Below are positions 16,068 through 25,406 of a stretch of DNA of 64,000 nt, one piece after another. This stretch comes from Chryseobacterium capnotolerans. Its GTDB lineage: Bacteria > Bacteroidota > Bacteroidia > Flavobacteriales > Weeksellaceae. Both the position numbers and the translations under genes were made by a program. The notes below the pieces were generated by a model. The model was not told the origin of the DNA, did not search any database, and saw only the letters and a list, made by a program, of their open reading frames with translations. Each line of letters begins with the position of its first letter. Within the stretch, counting starts at the first letter, position 1. The stretch spans positions 3,539,001 to 3,603,000 of the forward strand of contig NZ_CP065589.1 of the NCBI RefSeq assembly GCF_021278965.1, read 5' to 3'.

Positions 16068-17386
16068 TATGAATTGTTGTTTAAAATTCTTTTGTGTTGT
16101 AAAGACACAAATTTAGGACTTCGAATATTTTTCAGATAATTGGTTAATGAGGATCTGCTCATGCTGTCTTTGGTAAGATAAATTCTTCCTCCGAACTCCT
16201 GAACAATACTATCCAGCTGATCTACCAGTTTTTTCAGTTTTGAATTGACTTTAAAATCCAGCGCCAGTGTATACCCTTCCACAGGGAAAGAATTGTAAGC
16301 GTCCGGATTATTCTTTCCGAAAAGTTTTAATACGGCTAAGAATGATCCGTTTCCACTATTGGCAATCGTTTCAAGAATTCTCTTCATTCCTTCTTTTCCT
16401 GCTTCTTTTGGAATTACCATCTGATACTGTATGAAACCTGATTTTCCATAGATCTTATTCCATTCATTAATGGCATCTAAAGGATAGAAAAATGTTTCGT
16501 AGTCAATAAAGTTCTTCACTTCTTTTTTGGATTGTTTTTTATAATACAGCCAGTTGAAGATCTTTACCGTAAGGGCGTTCAAAACAAATCCAGGAAAATA
16601 AAAAGGTACTGTAGGCTGCAATTTACCCTTTAATCTTAAAGGATTTTTTGTCATAGCTTGCGGCAATTCATGCTGAAAAGCATGTTCTCCTCGCATCAGA
16701 ATACTTCTTCCTATATTTTTTCCTTTCTGAAGGCAATCGATCCACGCTACGGTATACGTCCAGCTTTCACTTTCGTCAAACAGTTTAAAAATTTCGTCAA
16801 GGTTATCTGCTTTGATACTTTCCTGACGGATATAGGCAGATTCAATATTTTTAAGCTTGAATTTTGCAGTCAGAATAATTCCTGTAAGCCCCATTCCACC
16901 GATAGTAGCCCAGAATTTTTCTGAATTTTCTTCTCTTGAACAGGTAATAATTTCCCCGTTTTCAATCATCAGTTTAAACTCAATCACATATTCTGAAAAA
17001 CAACCTTCTGCATGATGGTTCTTTCCGTGTACATCAGAAGCAATTGCTCCTCCAACAGAAACAAACTTAGTTCCTGGTGTTACATAAAGGAAATATCCCT
17101 GCGGAACCGATATTTCAAGCACGTCCGAAAGCAATACGCCGGATTCGCATTCTATAATTCCGTTCAGGCGGTCAAAGCTGATGAATTTATTTAATTTTTT
17201 GGTAGAAAAAATGCTTTCGCCCAACGAAGCATCTCCATAACATCTTCCGTTTCCCCTTGCAATAACTTCATTGTGGCTGAGTACGAACTCTTTTATGTTT
17301 TTGAAGCTGTCCTCAGATCTCATTTCTTTTTCCACTACCGGGTAATTACCCCAGTTTGTAACTTTCTGTGTGAAATTCGGCTTCAT
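16067..17386 (-). CDS. FAD-dependent oxidoreductase, DprE1-like
   Basis: A 439-residue oxidase of the VAO/p-cresol methylhydroxylase fold with an N-terminal FAD-binding domain (ARGNGRCYGDASLG, and PGTKFVSVGGAIASDVHGKN around residues 108-127) and a C-terminal substrate domain. DprE1 epimerises decaprenylphosphoryl-ribose at C2 together with DprE2. The HGKNHH segment corresponds to the region that contacts flavin in DprE1. The start overlaps by 4 bases the end of the UbiA gene and its stop overlaps the DprE2-like start, so translation is coupled. An alternative is another sugar or alditol oxidase, but the gene context favours DprE1. Confidence 0.85.
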   Translation of the reverse strand: MKPNFTQKVTNWGNYPVVEKEMRSEDSFKNIKEFVLSHNEVIARGNGRCYGDASLGESIFSTKKLNKFISFDRLNGIIECESGVLLSDVLEISVPQGYFLYVTPGTKFVSVGGAIASDVHGKNHHAEGCFSEYVIEFKLMIENGEIITCSREENSEKFWATIGGMGLTGIILTAKFKLKNIESAYIRQESIKADNLDEIFKLFDESESWTYTVAWIDCLQKGKNIGRSILMRGEHAFQHELPQAMTKNPLRLKGKLQPTVPFYFPGFVLNALTVKIFNWLYYKKQSKKEVKNFIDYETFFYPLDAINEWNKIYGKSGFIQYQMVIPKEAGKEGMKRILETIANSGNGSFLAVLKLFGKNNPDAYNSFPVEGYTLALDFKVNSKLKKLVDQLDSIVQEFGGRIYLTKDSMSRSSLTNYLKNIRSPKFVSLQHKRILNNNS

Positions 17387-18270
17387 TTCTTAAAGTAAAT
17401 TTGAATTAAAAATGTGGCCACCCAAAGTAATAAAGTAACCTGTATATAACGGTCTCTGTACACAATTTTTGTGGGAGATTCTGTTCGGTTGTACACCAAG
17501 GTCTGCTGCAGATATCTTAAAAGAGCAAATACAACAAAAACGACTGTGTAAAATACTCTTTCATGGAATCTCGCCTGCACCTCCGGTGAAAGAGTAAACA
17601 TCAGATAGCAGACAATAGCTAATGTAATGGAAATAGACAGTGCAATATCTGCAAACTGTACATTATACCCATCCAAAGCCTTTCTTGTTTTACCTGACAC
17701 CTGGGCATTAATAAGCTCTCCTCTCCTCTTTCCAATAGCTAATACCAATGCTAATACAAACGTCAGCAAGATCGCCCATTGGGAAATGCTGATTCCAGTA
17801 ATATAGCCTCCTGCTAAAACCCTCAGGACAAATCCTATGGCAATGATAAAGATATCAATGATCGGAACATGCTTCAATCTGAATGTATACGCCAGATTCA
17901 TCACCACATAAAAAGCGATAATAGTTGCAAATTTCCATAATGGCTGCTGGAAATACATTTGGGCAACACCTACAAAAGCAATATCAGCAATCACCAATCC
18001 GATGAGGATTCCTATTGCAGTAGATTTTGAGATAGCCCCACTTGCCAGCGGGCGCCTTCTTTTCTCTGGATGCTTGCTATCTGCCTCAATATCATTATAA
18101 TCATTAAGAATATAAACGATGCTTGCAGCCAATGAAAAGATGATAAAAGCAAAGATACTTTTGGTAAGTAAATCAAGATTGGTAATATTACCAGAAAAAA
18201 ATAGAGGGACAAATACAAAAAGGTTTTTCACCCATTGCTCTACACGGAGCAGTTTTAAATATTTTTTCAT
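17383..18270 (-). CDS. UbiA prenyltransferase, decaprenyl-phosphate phosphoribosyltransferase-like
   Basis: A 295-residue integral membrane protein with about eight or nine helices. The first Asp-rich motif, NDYNDIEADSKHPEKRRRP, is the form seen in decaprenyl-phosphate 5-phosphoribosyltransferases (Rv3806c type) rather than in quinone-pathway UbiA. The expected reaction is transfer of 5-phosphoribose from PRPP to polyprenyl phosphate. It is the first gene of the four-gene operon and has a TATTTTTG -7 box at 18288-18295. Function in this organism, which has no arabinogalactan, is inferred from the whole set of genes. Confidence 0.85.
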   Translation of the reverse strand: MKKYLKLLRVEQWVKNLFVFVPLFFSGNITNLDLLTKSIFAFIIFSLAASIVYILNDYNDIEADSKHPEKRRRPLASGAISKSTAIGILIGLVIADIAFVGVAQMYFQQPLWKFATIIAFYVVMNLAYTFRLKHVPIIDIFIIAIGFVLRVLAGGYITGISISQWAILLTFVLALVLAIGKRRGELINAQVSGKTRKALDGYNVQFADIALSISITLAIVCYLMFTLSPEVQARFHERVFYTVVFVVFALLRYLQQTLVYNRTESPTKIVYRDRYIQVTLLLWVATFLIQIYFKK

Positions 18271-18287
18271 TTATGTTATTTCAATTG

Positions 18288-18295
18288 CAAAAATA
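18288..18295 (-). promoter_or_regulatory. Promoter -7 box (TATTTTTG) of the DprE-like operon
   Basis: The minus strand has TATTTTTG, a TAnnTTTG match, 18 bases before the UbiA start codon and downstream of the terminator at 18326-18349. This gives the operon its own promoter. No good -33 element is visible. Confidence 0.4.
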
Positions 18296-18325
18296 ATAAA
18301 TTCAAAATTGACAGGCATAAAAATA

Positions 18326-18349
18326 CAAAAAAAACCGCCAGGGCGGTCT
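18326..18349 (-). terminator. Terminator after the OmpA-like gene
   Basis: On the minus strand the hairpin ACCGCC-CTG-GGCGGT-type stem (GACCGCCCTGGCGGT) is followed by eight T residues. It lies 30 bases beyond the OmpA-like stop codon and separates that gene from the UbiA operon. Confidence 0.85.
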
Positions 18350-18378
18350 TTTACGAAAATATTTATATGTTAAATTAA

Positions 18379-19068
18379 TTACTGCCCTTGCTTGGCATCG
18401 TTAATCATTTTTTCATTTGCAGTAATTGCGAATTCAACTCTTCTGTTTTTAGCTCTTCCTTCGTCTGTATCATTGCTTGCAACCGGCATATTTTTCCCTT
18501 CACCTTTTGTGAACATTCTGCTTCCTGCTAAGCCTTTTCCTACTAGGTAAGCTTTTACAGCATCAGCTCTTCTCTGAGAAAGTGCCATGTTGTATGCATC
18601 TTTACCTACACTGTCTGTGTGACCATAGATATTGATATTAGTATCTGGGTTATCTACCAATACTTTAGCTAATTTATCTAAGTTACCCTGTGCAACAGAA
18701 GTAAGGTTTGAAGAGTCGAAAGCAAAGTTTACAATACTTTCATTCATGGTAACTTTAATACCATCACCTACTCTTTCTACCTGAGCACCTGGTAAAGTTT
18801 CTTTAATATCTTTTGCCTGCTTATCCATTTTGTTACCGATAACGTTACCTGCAACACCACCGATAATACCACCTAGTACAGCACCGATAGCACCGTTTCC
18901 ACCTTTTCCTACATTGTTTCCAAGGATACCACCCAATACAGCTCCTGAAGCGACTCCTACAGCTGTACCTCTTTGTTGGTGATTTGAATTCTGAACGGCT
19001 TCACAACTTGTCAATAATAATGCTGATGACAAGAAAAGAGCTCCTACGTATGTTTTTGTAAATTTCAT
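18379..19068 (-). CDS. OmpA-family outer-membrane lipoprotein
   Basis: A 229-residue lipoprotein (lipobox LLTSC, Cys near residue 22) with three parts: a Gly-zipper region at about residues 37-85 with repeated GxxxG spacing, a linker, and a C-terminal OmpA peptidoglycan-binding domain (about 108-220) with IYGHTDSVG and the closing RAKNRRVEF. This is the YiaD-like architecture that links outer membrane and peptidoglycan. It follows the lipocalin gene after 25 bases and probably shares its transcript. The terminator behind it is strong. Confidence 0.93.
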   Translation of the reverse strand: MKFTKTYVGALFLSSALLLTSCEAVQNSNHQQRGTAVGVASGAVLGGILGNNVGKGGNGAIGAVLGGIIGGVAGNVIGNKMDKQAKDIKETLPGAQVERVGDGIKVTMNESIVNFAFDSSNLTSVAQGNLDKLAKVLVDNPDTNINIYGHTDSVGKDAYNMALSQRRADAVKAYLVGKGLAGSRMFTKGEGKNMPVASNDTDEGRAKNRRVEFAITANEKMINDAKQGQ

Positions 19069-19093
19069 TTTTTTTATCTTTTATGTTATTTAA

Positions 19094-19585
19094 TTATTTC
19101 ATTCCGGTTCTTTCGAAATTGTAAACCACTTTTACACTTCCTCCTTCAAACGGAACGTCTTGCTGAAGAGAAAACTGATCTGTACTTTGGTTGATTACTG
19201 ATAAAGTATACCCTGCAATATTCTGTTTTGCTTTTGTACCTGCAAGAACTTTTTTAAACATAAATGTATCACCATTCTTAATTTCAAACTTGATAGGCTG
19301 TGTAATGGCTGGGCAGCTTCCACCTCCGTTCAGAGTATAAGCACCTGTCCAGTTATTAGGAATTAATCTCCAGTGGCTTCCTACGAAACACTGTGCATCT
19401 GCCCCTTCGTCAAAAGGCTTAATTTTATACCCTTTATCGTAGTCTATGCTCACAATCTGCCAATCTCCTTTTAATTTAAGAAAATCTGCTCTTTGATTCT
19501 GAGATGTAGCTGCGTTATTCACAGAGGAACAAGACACTGCAAAAAGTGATGTTCCTAACATCCCTGCAAGTAGTAACTTTTTCAT
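19094..19585 (-). CDS. Lipocalin-like lipoprotein
   Basis: A 163-residue predicted lipoprotein: a signal peptide ends in AVSCSS with the lipid-modified Cys near residue 19. The mature part begins with LKGDWQIVSIDYDKG, a Bacteroidota lipocalin-like start, and contains two Cys residues (in QCFVGSHW and GGSCPAI) that may form a disulfide. Alternating polar/hydrophobic strands run to the end (VVYNFERTG). A role in binding small hydrophobic molecules at the outer membrane is the family expectation. It is the first gene of the pair with the OmpA-like lipoprotein. Confidence 0.8.
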   Translation of the reverse strand: MKKLLLAGMLGTSLFAVSCSSVNNAATSQNQRADFLKLKGDWQIVSIDYDKGYKIKPFDEGADAQCFVGSHWRLIPNNWTGAYTLNGGGSCPAITQPIKFEIKNGDTFMFKKVLAGTKAKQNIAGYTLSVINQSTDQFSLQQDVPFEGGSVKVVYNFERTGMK

Positions 19586-19652
19586 TTTGTTGTTTATTAT
19601 TTTGTTACAATAAAGTTACAAAAAACCGTGCCAAAATTGTATTTAAAAAATA

Positions 19653-19681
19653 AAAAAGTCCGAAAAATTTCGGACTTTTTT
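19653..19681 (-). terminator. Terminator between S8 protease and lipocalin genes
   Basis: A perfect stem AAAAAGTCCGAAA / TTTCGGACTTTTT with a two-base loop lies between the S8 protease stop and the lipocalin start. It has A and T tracts on both sides, so it can work in both directions; on the minus strand it ends the protease transcript. Confidence 0.8.
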
Positions 19682-19797
19682 ATTAGATATTTAAAAATGA
19701 ATATTTTAACTATTTTTTTGAAGATAACAAAACAGCCTTATATCGCGGTTTATCGCCTTTATCTCCGAGTTCTCCATTCATAAAACGGATACCATAA

Positions 19798-21472
19798 TTA
19801 TTTTTTAACAGCTTTGGTTGCTTTTTTAACAACAGGAGCTTTGCTTCCGCTATAGAAGTTATTATACGCATATTCAGCTGCTTTTTTCACATCTATAACA
19901 CCTCCAGCAGCAGAAAAATCAGCGAAACCGTTTGCTGTACTTGGATTACTTGATTTTTTTAATGCTTCAATGATCTGAATTGGCGTAAGGTTTGGCATAT
20001 AAGCTAATAGAACAGCCGCAGCTCCAGATACTACCGGAGAGGCCATAGAGGTTCCATCTAGATACTCATATTTACTTCCTTTAACAGTAGAATAGATTCT
20101 TTCTCCCGGAGCAAAAACATCCACCATTTTTTTATTGAAGTTGGAGAAACTTGCTCTAAGAGCATTATCATTATTAGTACTCGCCCCTACCACAATCACG
20201 TTATTAACAAATGGTTTTTCATCATTAACATTTTTATAGTTGGTAGGATATGCCAAATGCTCCGCAACATCTTCATTTTCGTTACCTGCTGCTTTTACTA
20301 AAAGAACGCCTTTATCTTCTGCATATTTGAAGGCATCCCAAACTACATCTTTCCCCGGAGAAACTGGTTTACCAAAACTCATATTCAGAATTTTCGCCCC
20401 ATTATCCACAGCATATCTGATGGCATTTGCAACATCTTTATCTCTTTCATCACCATTAGGCACAGCTCTTACCGTCATAATTTTAGCAACTCTTGAAGCA
20501 ATTCCATGCTGAATTTCTTTTCCTTGCGGAAGTCCAGCAATGATTCCAGCTACGTGTGTACCGTGTTCTGCATCAGGCCCTTCGTAATGATTATTTCCAT
20601 AATTTTTTTCAGAATAGTCATCATAATTATCTCCTACGATTTCTTTTCTGGGATCATATGAAAGGTCATATTGCTTGGCTGCAGGCGCATAATGATCAAT
20701 CGCCTCTTTCATATCCTTTTTCATCTTGTTTTCAAAATCGGCAGAAGATACTCCTTTAAAATCCGGACTTTGAGAAACTTGACTTAATATCTCTAAAGCA
20801 ACGGCATCCTTTTTGATCTGTAGGCTTCTTAATGGCTGCGATATTTTCAGCCGTTACTGGTTTTCCTCCTAATAGCTGCACCATATTCGGGATCAGCTCA
20901 TTGATCATAGAATAGGTTCTGAAGTTTTGCTGAGCTTCAATACTTTTCTTTGTGAAAAGATCTTTAGCTTTCATATACATGGCAAAGTCTTCCGGCATTT
21001 TAGCCTGATTGTCTTTGTTCTTTGCAGAGTCGTTTCCTTCAAAAAGAGGTTTATATTTGGCAACAACTCTTGTTACCTCCATGTTATCAATGTCGATATC
21101 ACCATTTTTTCCTCCAATGAAGTTCCATCCGTGAATATCATCAATATATCCGTTTCCATCATCATCTTTACCGTTGCCAGGTACTTCATTAGGATTACTC
21201 CACATATTTTTCACCAATCCCGGATGATCTACCTGTACGCCACTATCCAAAACTCCAACAACTACTGTTTTAGGCTTTAATCCTTTTGATTCCAAATATT
21301 TGTATGCATTTTCAGTATTGACTCCATATATTTTTGAAGTAGCAAAATCTTTGTGATACCACATCATCAGATTTTTATCTTCATTAGGGTCAACACTTTT
21401 AGCTTTCGACTCCTGTGCAAAGGAGAAACCAAAACCTGTTAAAAAAACTGCAGCTAATAATACCTTTTTCAT
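19798..21472 (-). CDS. Secreted subtilisin-like S8 serine protease, frameshifted
   Basis: Two frames (20756-21472 and 19798-20724) make one protease of about 558 residues. The first has a Sec signal peptide (ending SFAQ), the catalytic Asp in VLDSGVQVDHPG, and calcium-site-like GKDDDGNGYIDD. The second has catalytic His in HGTHVAG and Ser in GTSMASP. Removing one base in the T5 run at 20810-20814 joins them through DQKDAVALEILSQVSQ. A long insert between Asp and His is typical of Bacteroidota S8 enzymes. The protein should be exported to the periplasm; no type IX C-terminal domain is seen. The break is probably a sequencing error. Confidence 0.85.
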
Positions 21473-21548
21473 ATACTGATATTTGTTTTAAAGTCATATA
21501 CAACCGTCATCTGCTGTTGTAATAGATACCAAGCGCGACGATTTTATA

Positions 21549-22166
21549 TTAATGTTTTATATTCTTTATGTAAACAAGCGATTCAGGGCCTTTGTTACAA
21601 ACAAGATCCAAAATCGATAAATCTTCTAAAAATCCGAATTTGTCTGAGAAGGTCTGATAATAGCTTTCCATTTCAAATTCTGAAGGTTGTTTTGCAGAAA
21701 ATTTTTCTCTGAAATTGATTCCTTCCGGATTTTTGATATATTCTTCATTCAAAGAGTGTGCCTTTTCTGTTTTCAATATCTGTTGGATGATTTCTAACCC
21801 TTTAAGGTTAAAATCCAAAAGAAACTTTTCTTTAAGATCAAAGATCTTTCTGAACTTATCTTCATAATATTCGAAGTAAGGCGAACTCTGATATGCTGTT
21901 TGAATTGATTTCCAGTGAAGTGTTCTCCAATCTTCCCTGTAAGAGATTTCAATATCTTTAAATTCTCTTTTCCCGTTATGATTGATAGGGATAATCAAAG
22001 ATAATTTCCCATTAGCCCCATAGATATTAGCTCTGTTTCTATAGGTTTGCTTTGGAAAGTTTTCAAACTGTTCCAATACTACTTCATTTTCAGCATCTAA
22101 AAATACTGAAAACCACGAAACCGGTGGCATATAAAATACCGGCAATAAAACATTCTTCATATTCAT
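21549..22166 (-). CDS. WbqC family protein
   Basis: A 205-residue cytoplasmic protein of the WbqC family: an N-terminal FYMPPVSWFSVFLDA block, then a conserved LIIPINHNGKREF and a long segment with HWKSIQTAYQSSPYFEYY. Such proteins occur near O-antigen genes in some bacteria and near lepB in Flavobacteriia; the activity is not established, though an aminoacyl or sugar transferase role has been proposed for relatives. It is the last gene of the parA-parB-DUF5683-dapB-lepB-wbqC series, 57 bases after lepB. Confidence 0.85.
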   Translation of the reverse strand: MNMKNVLLPVFYMPPVSWFSVFLDAENEVVLEQFENFPKQTYRNRANIYGANGKLSLIIPINHNGKREFKDIEISYREDWRTLHWKSIQTAYQSSPYFEYYEDKFRKIFDLKEKFLLDFNLKGLEIIQQILKTEKAHSLNEEYIKNPEGINFREKFSAKQPSEFEMESYYQTFSDKFGFLEDLSILDLVCNKGPESLVYIKNIKH

Positions 22167-22223
22167 AATACAAAAATGAAGTATTTTTTCAAATACTTCA
22201 TTCTATTTTAAGTTTAATTTTAT

Positions 22224-23873
22224 TTATAACTCGTCTTCTGTTTTTTTCTTTTTGAATAATTTGACAAAATATTCCCAACCGAAGAATAATATTAAAATCA
22301 TTGCAGCAATCCACCAGTATGAAGTTTTATTGGCTTCTCCTGTGTTGGTTGCTTTAAACATTCTGTCCCAACGGATCTTGAATGGTGCCTGGTATGTAGA
22401 ACTGCTGTCCGGAAAAGCTCCCTGAAGGCTCATCCATGTAAACATTGGTTTTCCAACGATATTTTCTTCCGGAACGAAACCAAAGAATCTTGCATCTAAT
22501 GAAGCATCTCTGTTATCCCCTACCATCATATAATAATCCTGTTGAATTGTATATTGATTAGCTTCTTTTCCATTGATGAAGATTTTCCCGTTTTTCTTTT
22601 CTAAGCTGTTATGCTCATATTCGGAAATAATCCACTGGAACATGGGAAGGGTTTCGTTGTTAATGGCTACAACATCTCCTTTTTTAGGAATTCTAACCGG
22701 ACCATACCAATCCTGGTTCCAAGGTTTATTAACCGGGAAAATAGATTGTGTTGTGTCTATTTTTGTTCTGGCTTCGTCTCTATAGGCTATTGCTGCTTCT
22801 CCTTTTACTGAAACATCTTCTTTCATGTCAACTACATGAGGAAGTTCTTTGATCTCTTTAGCAATCTTATCGGTTAACCCTTGAAAGCCATAAATAAATC
22901 CTCCGTTATTCTGCTGAATTTCCTGTACCGGTAAAAAACCATAAGCTTTATATAATGTAGGAATATCTAATTGACTATCAGTTGTAACGATATATCTGTG
23001 CTGTACTTCCTGGTCTCCTAAAACAGCTTCCGGCTTTCCGTTTACGAAAAGTCTTCCGGCTCTCATTTCAAAAGTATCACCTGCTGTAGCCACACATCTT
23101 TTTACGTATGGATCTTTTCTATCAATTGCAGTATGAACTGAATCCTGAGGGTAGTTGAAAACTACTACATCGTTTTTCTGCGGCTTATTGAACTGTAAGA
23201 TTCTTGTGTAAGGTAGTTTTACTCCGTCTACATAAGATTTTGGATCATCTTTTGGATTCCCTTTTACTCCAGTATCCATAATGGTTCCCTGAAGGAAAGG
23301 TATTGCTACCGGGCGCATTGGAAGTCTGTACCCATAGCTCCATTTGTTTACGAAAAGGAAATCTCCTACTAATAAAGTTCTCTCCATGGAACCTGTAGGA
23401 ATTCCGAACGGCTGTGTTACAAAAACGTGAATAATGGTTGCAAATACTACCGCGAAAGTAATAGATCCCAAAAATGTATCTTTCTTTTTCGCTTCTTTTT
23501 CTTCATCCGTAAGATACAGGTCATTGGCATTTTCATCTTCCAGTTCTACCTCTTTGGAATAGTTGATGGTTGCCATATAAATAAACGGAAGAATCACTGT
23601 AAGGATTTGATCCTTGAAAAGTGTTTTTCCAAATTTCTTCACTAAATAAAGATGGAAAACAGACATCATGATGGGTCCTACAATCGGAAGATAGGAAAGG
23701 ATGGCCCACCATTTCGGATGTTTTGTTTCTTTCAGGATAATAAAATAGTTATAGAAAGGTATAAATGCAAATAAAGGGCTATACCCCATTTTTTTAAACA
23801 ACTTCCATGTTGAAATCCCCATTAATATGGATAAAATGAGGACATACACTGTATACGTTAAAAAATAATTCAT
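22224..23873 (-). CDS. lepB: Signal peptidase I
   Basis: A 549-residue leader peptidase of the long Bacteroidota type. Four hydrophobic segments precede the catalytic domain, and a last one (WIAAMILILFFGWEYF) anchors the C-terminus. The nucleophile Ser is in IPTGSMERTL, the general-base Lys in KRCVATAGD, and the late box D is GDNRDASLDARFFG. The enzyme removes signal peptides from exported proteins at the periplasmic face of the inner membrane. The large insert between boxes C and E accounts for the extra length relative to E. coli LepB. It lies between dapB and wbqC in a conserved gene series. Confidence 0.96.
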   Translation of the reverse strand: MNYFLTYTVYVLILSILMGISTWKLFKKMGYSPLFAFIPFYNYFIILKETKHPKWWAILSYLPIVGPIMMSVFHLYLVKKFGKTLFKDQILTVILPFIYMATINYSKEVELEDENANDLYLTDEEKEAKKKDTFLGSITFAVVFATIIHVFVTQPFGIPTGSMERTLLVGDFLFVNKWSYGYRLPMRPVAIPFLQGTIMDTGVKGNPKDDPKSYVDGVKLPYTRILQFNKPQKNDVVVFNYPQDSVHTAIDRKDPYVKRCVATAGDTFEMRAGRLFVNGKPEAVLGDQEVQHRYIVTTDSQLDIPTLYKAYGFLPVQEIQQNNGGFIYGFQGLTDKIAKEIKELPHVVDMKEDVSVKGEAAIAYRDEARTKIDTTQSIFPVNKPWNQDWYGPVRIPKKGDVVAINNETLPMFQWIISEYEHNSLEKKNGKIFINGKEANQYTIQQDYYMMVGDNRDASLDARFFGFVPEENIVGKPMFTWMSLQGAFPDSSSTYQAPFKIRWDRMFKATNTGEANKTSYWWIAAMILILFFGWEYFVKLFKKKKTEDEL

Positions 23874-24005
23874 AATTTTTTGTGCCTATTCTTATAGATA
23901 TAAATGATAAATGATGAGTAATAAATGATTACAGCGTTCTGCCATTTACAATTTACTATTCATCATTTCCTGTTATTGGTCTGCAATTTACAGAATTTGT
24001 TACAA

Positions 24006-24707
24006 TTAAAGTCCTAAAACGTCCTTCATTCCGAAGTTTCCTTTTTTGTCTTTGATCCATTCGGCAGCTACTACTGCTCCCAATGCAAAGCCATTTCTGT
24101 TATATGCAGTATGTTTGATCTCAATTTCATCCACTTCACTTCTGTAAAAAACACTGTGAGTTCCCGGAACTTCATCTTCACGAATTGCGAAGATTCCCAG
24201 TTGACGACCTTCTGTTTCCTCCAGCTTCCATGCATCAAATTTCGGATTATTATTGATAATTCCTTCTGCTATGGAGATTGCTGTTCCACTTGGAGCGTCT
24301 TTTTTATGGATATGGTGAATTTCTTCCAGCTGACAAGAGTATTCATTAACATTCTTCATCAGATCAGCCACCTTTTCGTTTAAAGCAAAAAATAAATTAA
24401 CCCCTAAACTGAAGTTGGAACCATATAAAAATGCAGTATCATTGTCTACAGCCATTTGTTCTATTTCTGCTTTTTTATCCAGCCATCCAGTAGTTCCGCA
24501 GATTACCGGAATTTTATTTTCAAGGCAAGCTTTGATATTGTCGTATGCAACTTCCGGTAGGGAAAATTCAATCACAACATCCGGATTGTTAAGATTTTCA
24601 GCAGTTGGAGTTTCCTTCAGGCGGGCAACCACTTCATGACCTCTTTTCTGTGCGATCTCATCAATGATCTTACCCATTTTACCGTAACCAACTAATGCTA
24701 TTTTCAT
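24006..24707 (-). CDS. dapB: 4-hydroxy-tetrahydrodipicolinate reductase
   Basis: A 233-residue DapB: NAD(P)-binding VGYGKMGK at the start, CGTTGW in the middle and the active-site segment HHIHKKDAPSGTA with catalytic His and Lys. It reduces the cyclic product of DapA on the way to lysine and meso-diaminopimelate. The open frame extends 11 codons upstream (to 24740), but MKIALVGYG is the family start, so I use the ATG at 24707. It is between DUF5683 and lepB. The 130-base space to lepB holds AT-rich imperfect inverted repeats of the ATGATAAATGATGAG type. Confidence 0.95.
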   Translation of the reverse strand: MKIALVGYGKMGKIIDEIAQKRGHEVVARLKETPTAENLNNPDVVIEFSLPEVAYDNIKACLENKIPVICGTTGWLDKKAEIEQMAVDNDTAFLYGSNFSLGVNLFFALNEKVADLMKNVNEYSCQLEEIHHIHKKDAPSGTAISIAEGIINNNPKFDAWKLEETEGRQLGIFAIREDEVPGTHSVFYRSEVDEIEIKHTAYNRNGFALGAVVAAEWIKDKKGNFGMKDVLGL

Positions 24708-24767
24708 GTAATCTTTTTTATTTTGATTGTTACCTTCCACCTTTCGGTTTTGTGTATTTATTCTGTA

Positions 24768-25406
24768 TTAAAATCTATAACTTAAAGCGAATCCTGTTTT
24801 TGGAGCATCAAATCCGTATTGATCCTGGATTACTGAGGGCTTAAACGTTAAATCAGGATCATGGCGGCTTTCATAAAGGTGTGCATCTACTACAGCATCT
24901 ACAATATTCAATATATAGATCAGTCCTGTAATAGCAATGGCATAATCTCTTTGCCTTTTTGCTCTGTCCTGAGCATTTCCCAGCGCTCTCTTATCTAACC
25001 ACGGACGTGCGTCTACGAATTCGTTAGGCGTACCGTTTAGCTTGGCAATATAGTACTCACGATATTTCTTATATTGATTATCGTTCCATATTGCAATACC
25101 AACTCCGGCTCCTACCGCTCCCCAAACGATTGGAATTTTCCAGTATTTTTTATTGTAGAACTGTCCTAAGCCAGGTAATACTGCTGAGTATAATCCAGCT
25201 CTGGTTGGGTTCAGTTTTACCGTAACCTTTGTTGGTCCATTAGCCTTTTCAAGATCTTCAATGATCTTAGCTTCCGTTTTGGTTGGTTTTACCACAGGAA
25301 GTTCCTCTTTCGGAGGTTTCTGTACCCGAACCGTATCAATAGGTGCAACTTGTGAGTAAGCTAATACAGCAATACACAAGAAAAATGTGAAAAATATTTT
25401 CTTCAT
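24768..25406 (-). CDS. DUF5683 domain protein
   Basis: A 212-residue membrane-associated protein with a Sec signal (ending AYSQ) and a DUF5683 domain: a hydrophobic helix pair beginning GLYSAVLPGLGQFYNKKYWKIP, then a WND-containing loop and a second hydrophobic segment, ending in a beta-rich ALSYRF C-terminus typical of outer-membrane-directed proteins. It starts directly after parB (stop and start are adjacent, no gap), so it is translated with the partition genes. Its function is unknown, though the linkage parA-parB-DUF5683-dapB-lepB is conserved in Flavobacteriia. Confidence 0.9.
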   Translation of the reverse strand: MKKIFFTFFLCIAVLAYSQVAPIDTVRVQKPPKEELPVVKPTKTEAKIIEDLEKANGPTKVTVKLNPTRAGLYSAVLPGLGQFYNKKYWKIPIVWGAVGAGVGIAIWNDNQYKKYREYYIAKLNGTPNEFVDARPWLDKRALGNAQDRAKRQRDYAIAITGLIYILNIVDAVVDAHLYESRHDPDLTFKPSVIQDQYGFDAPKTGFALSYRF

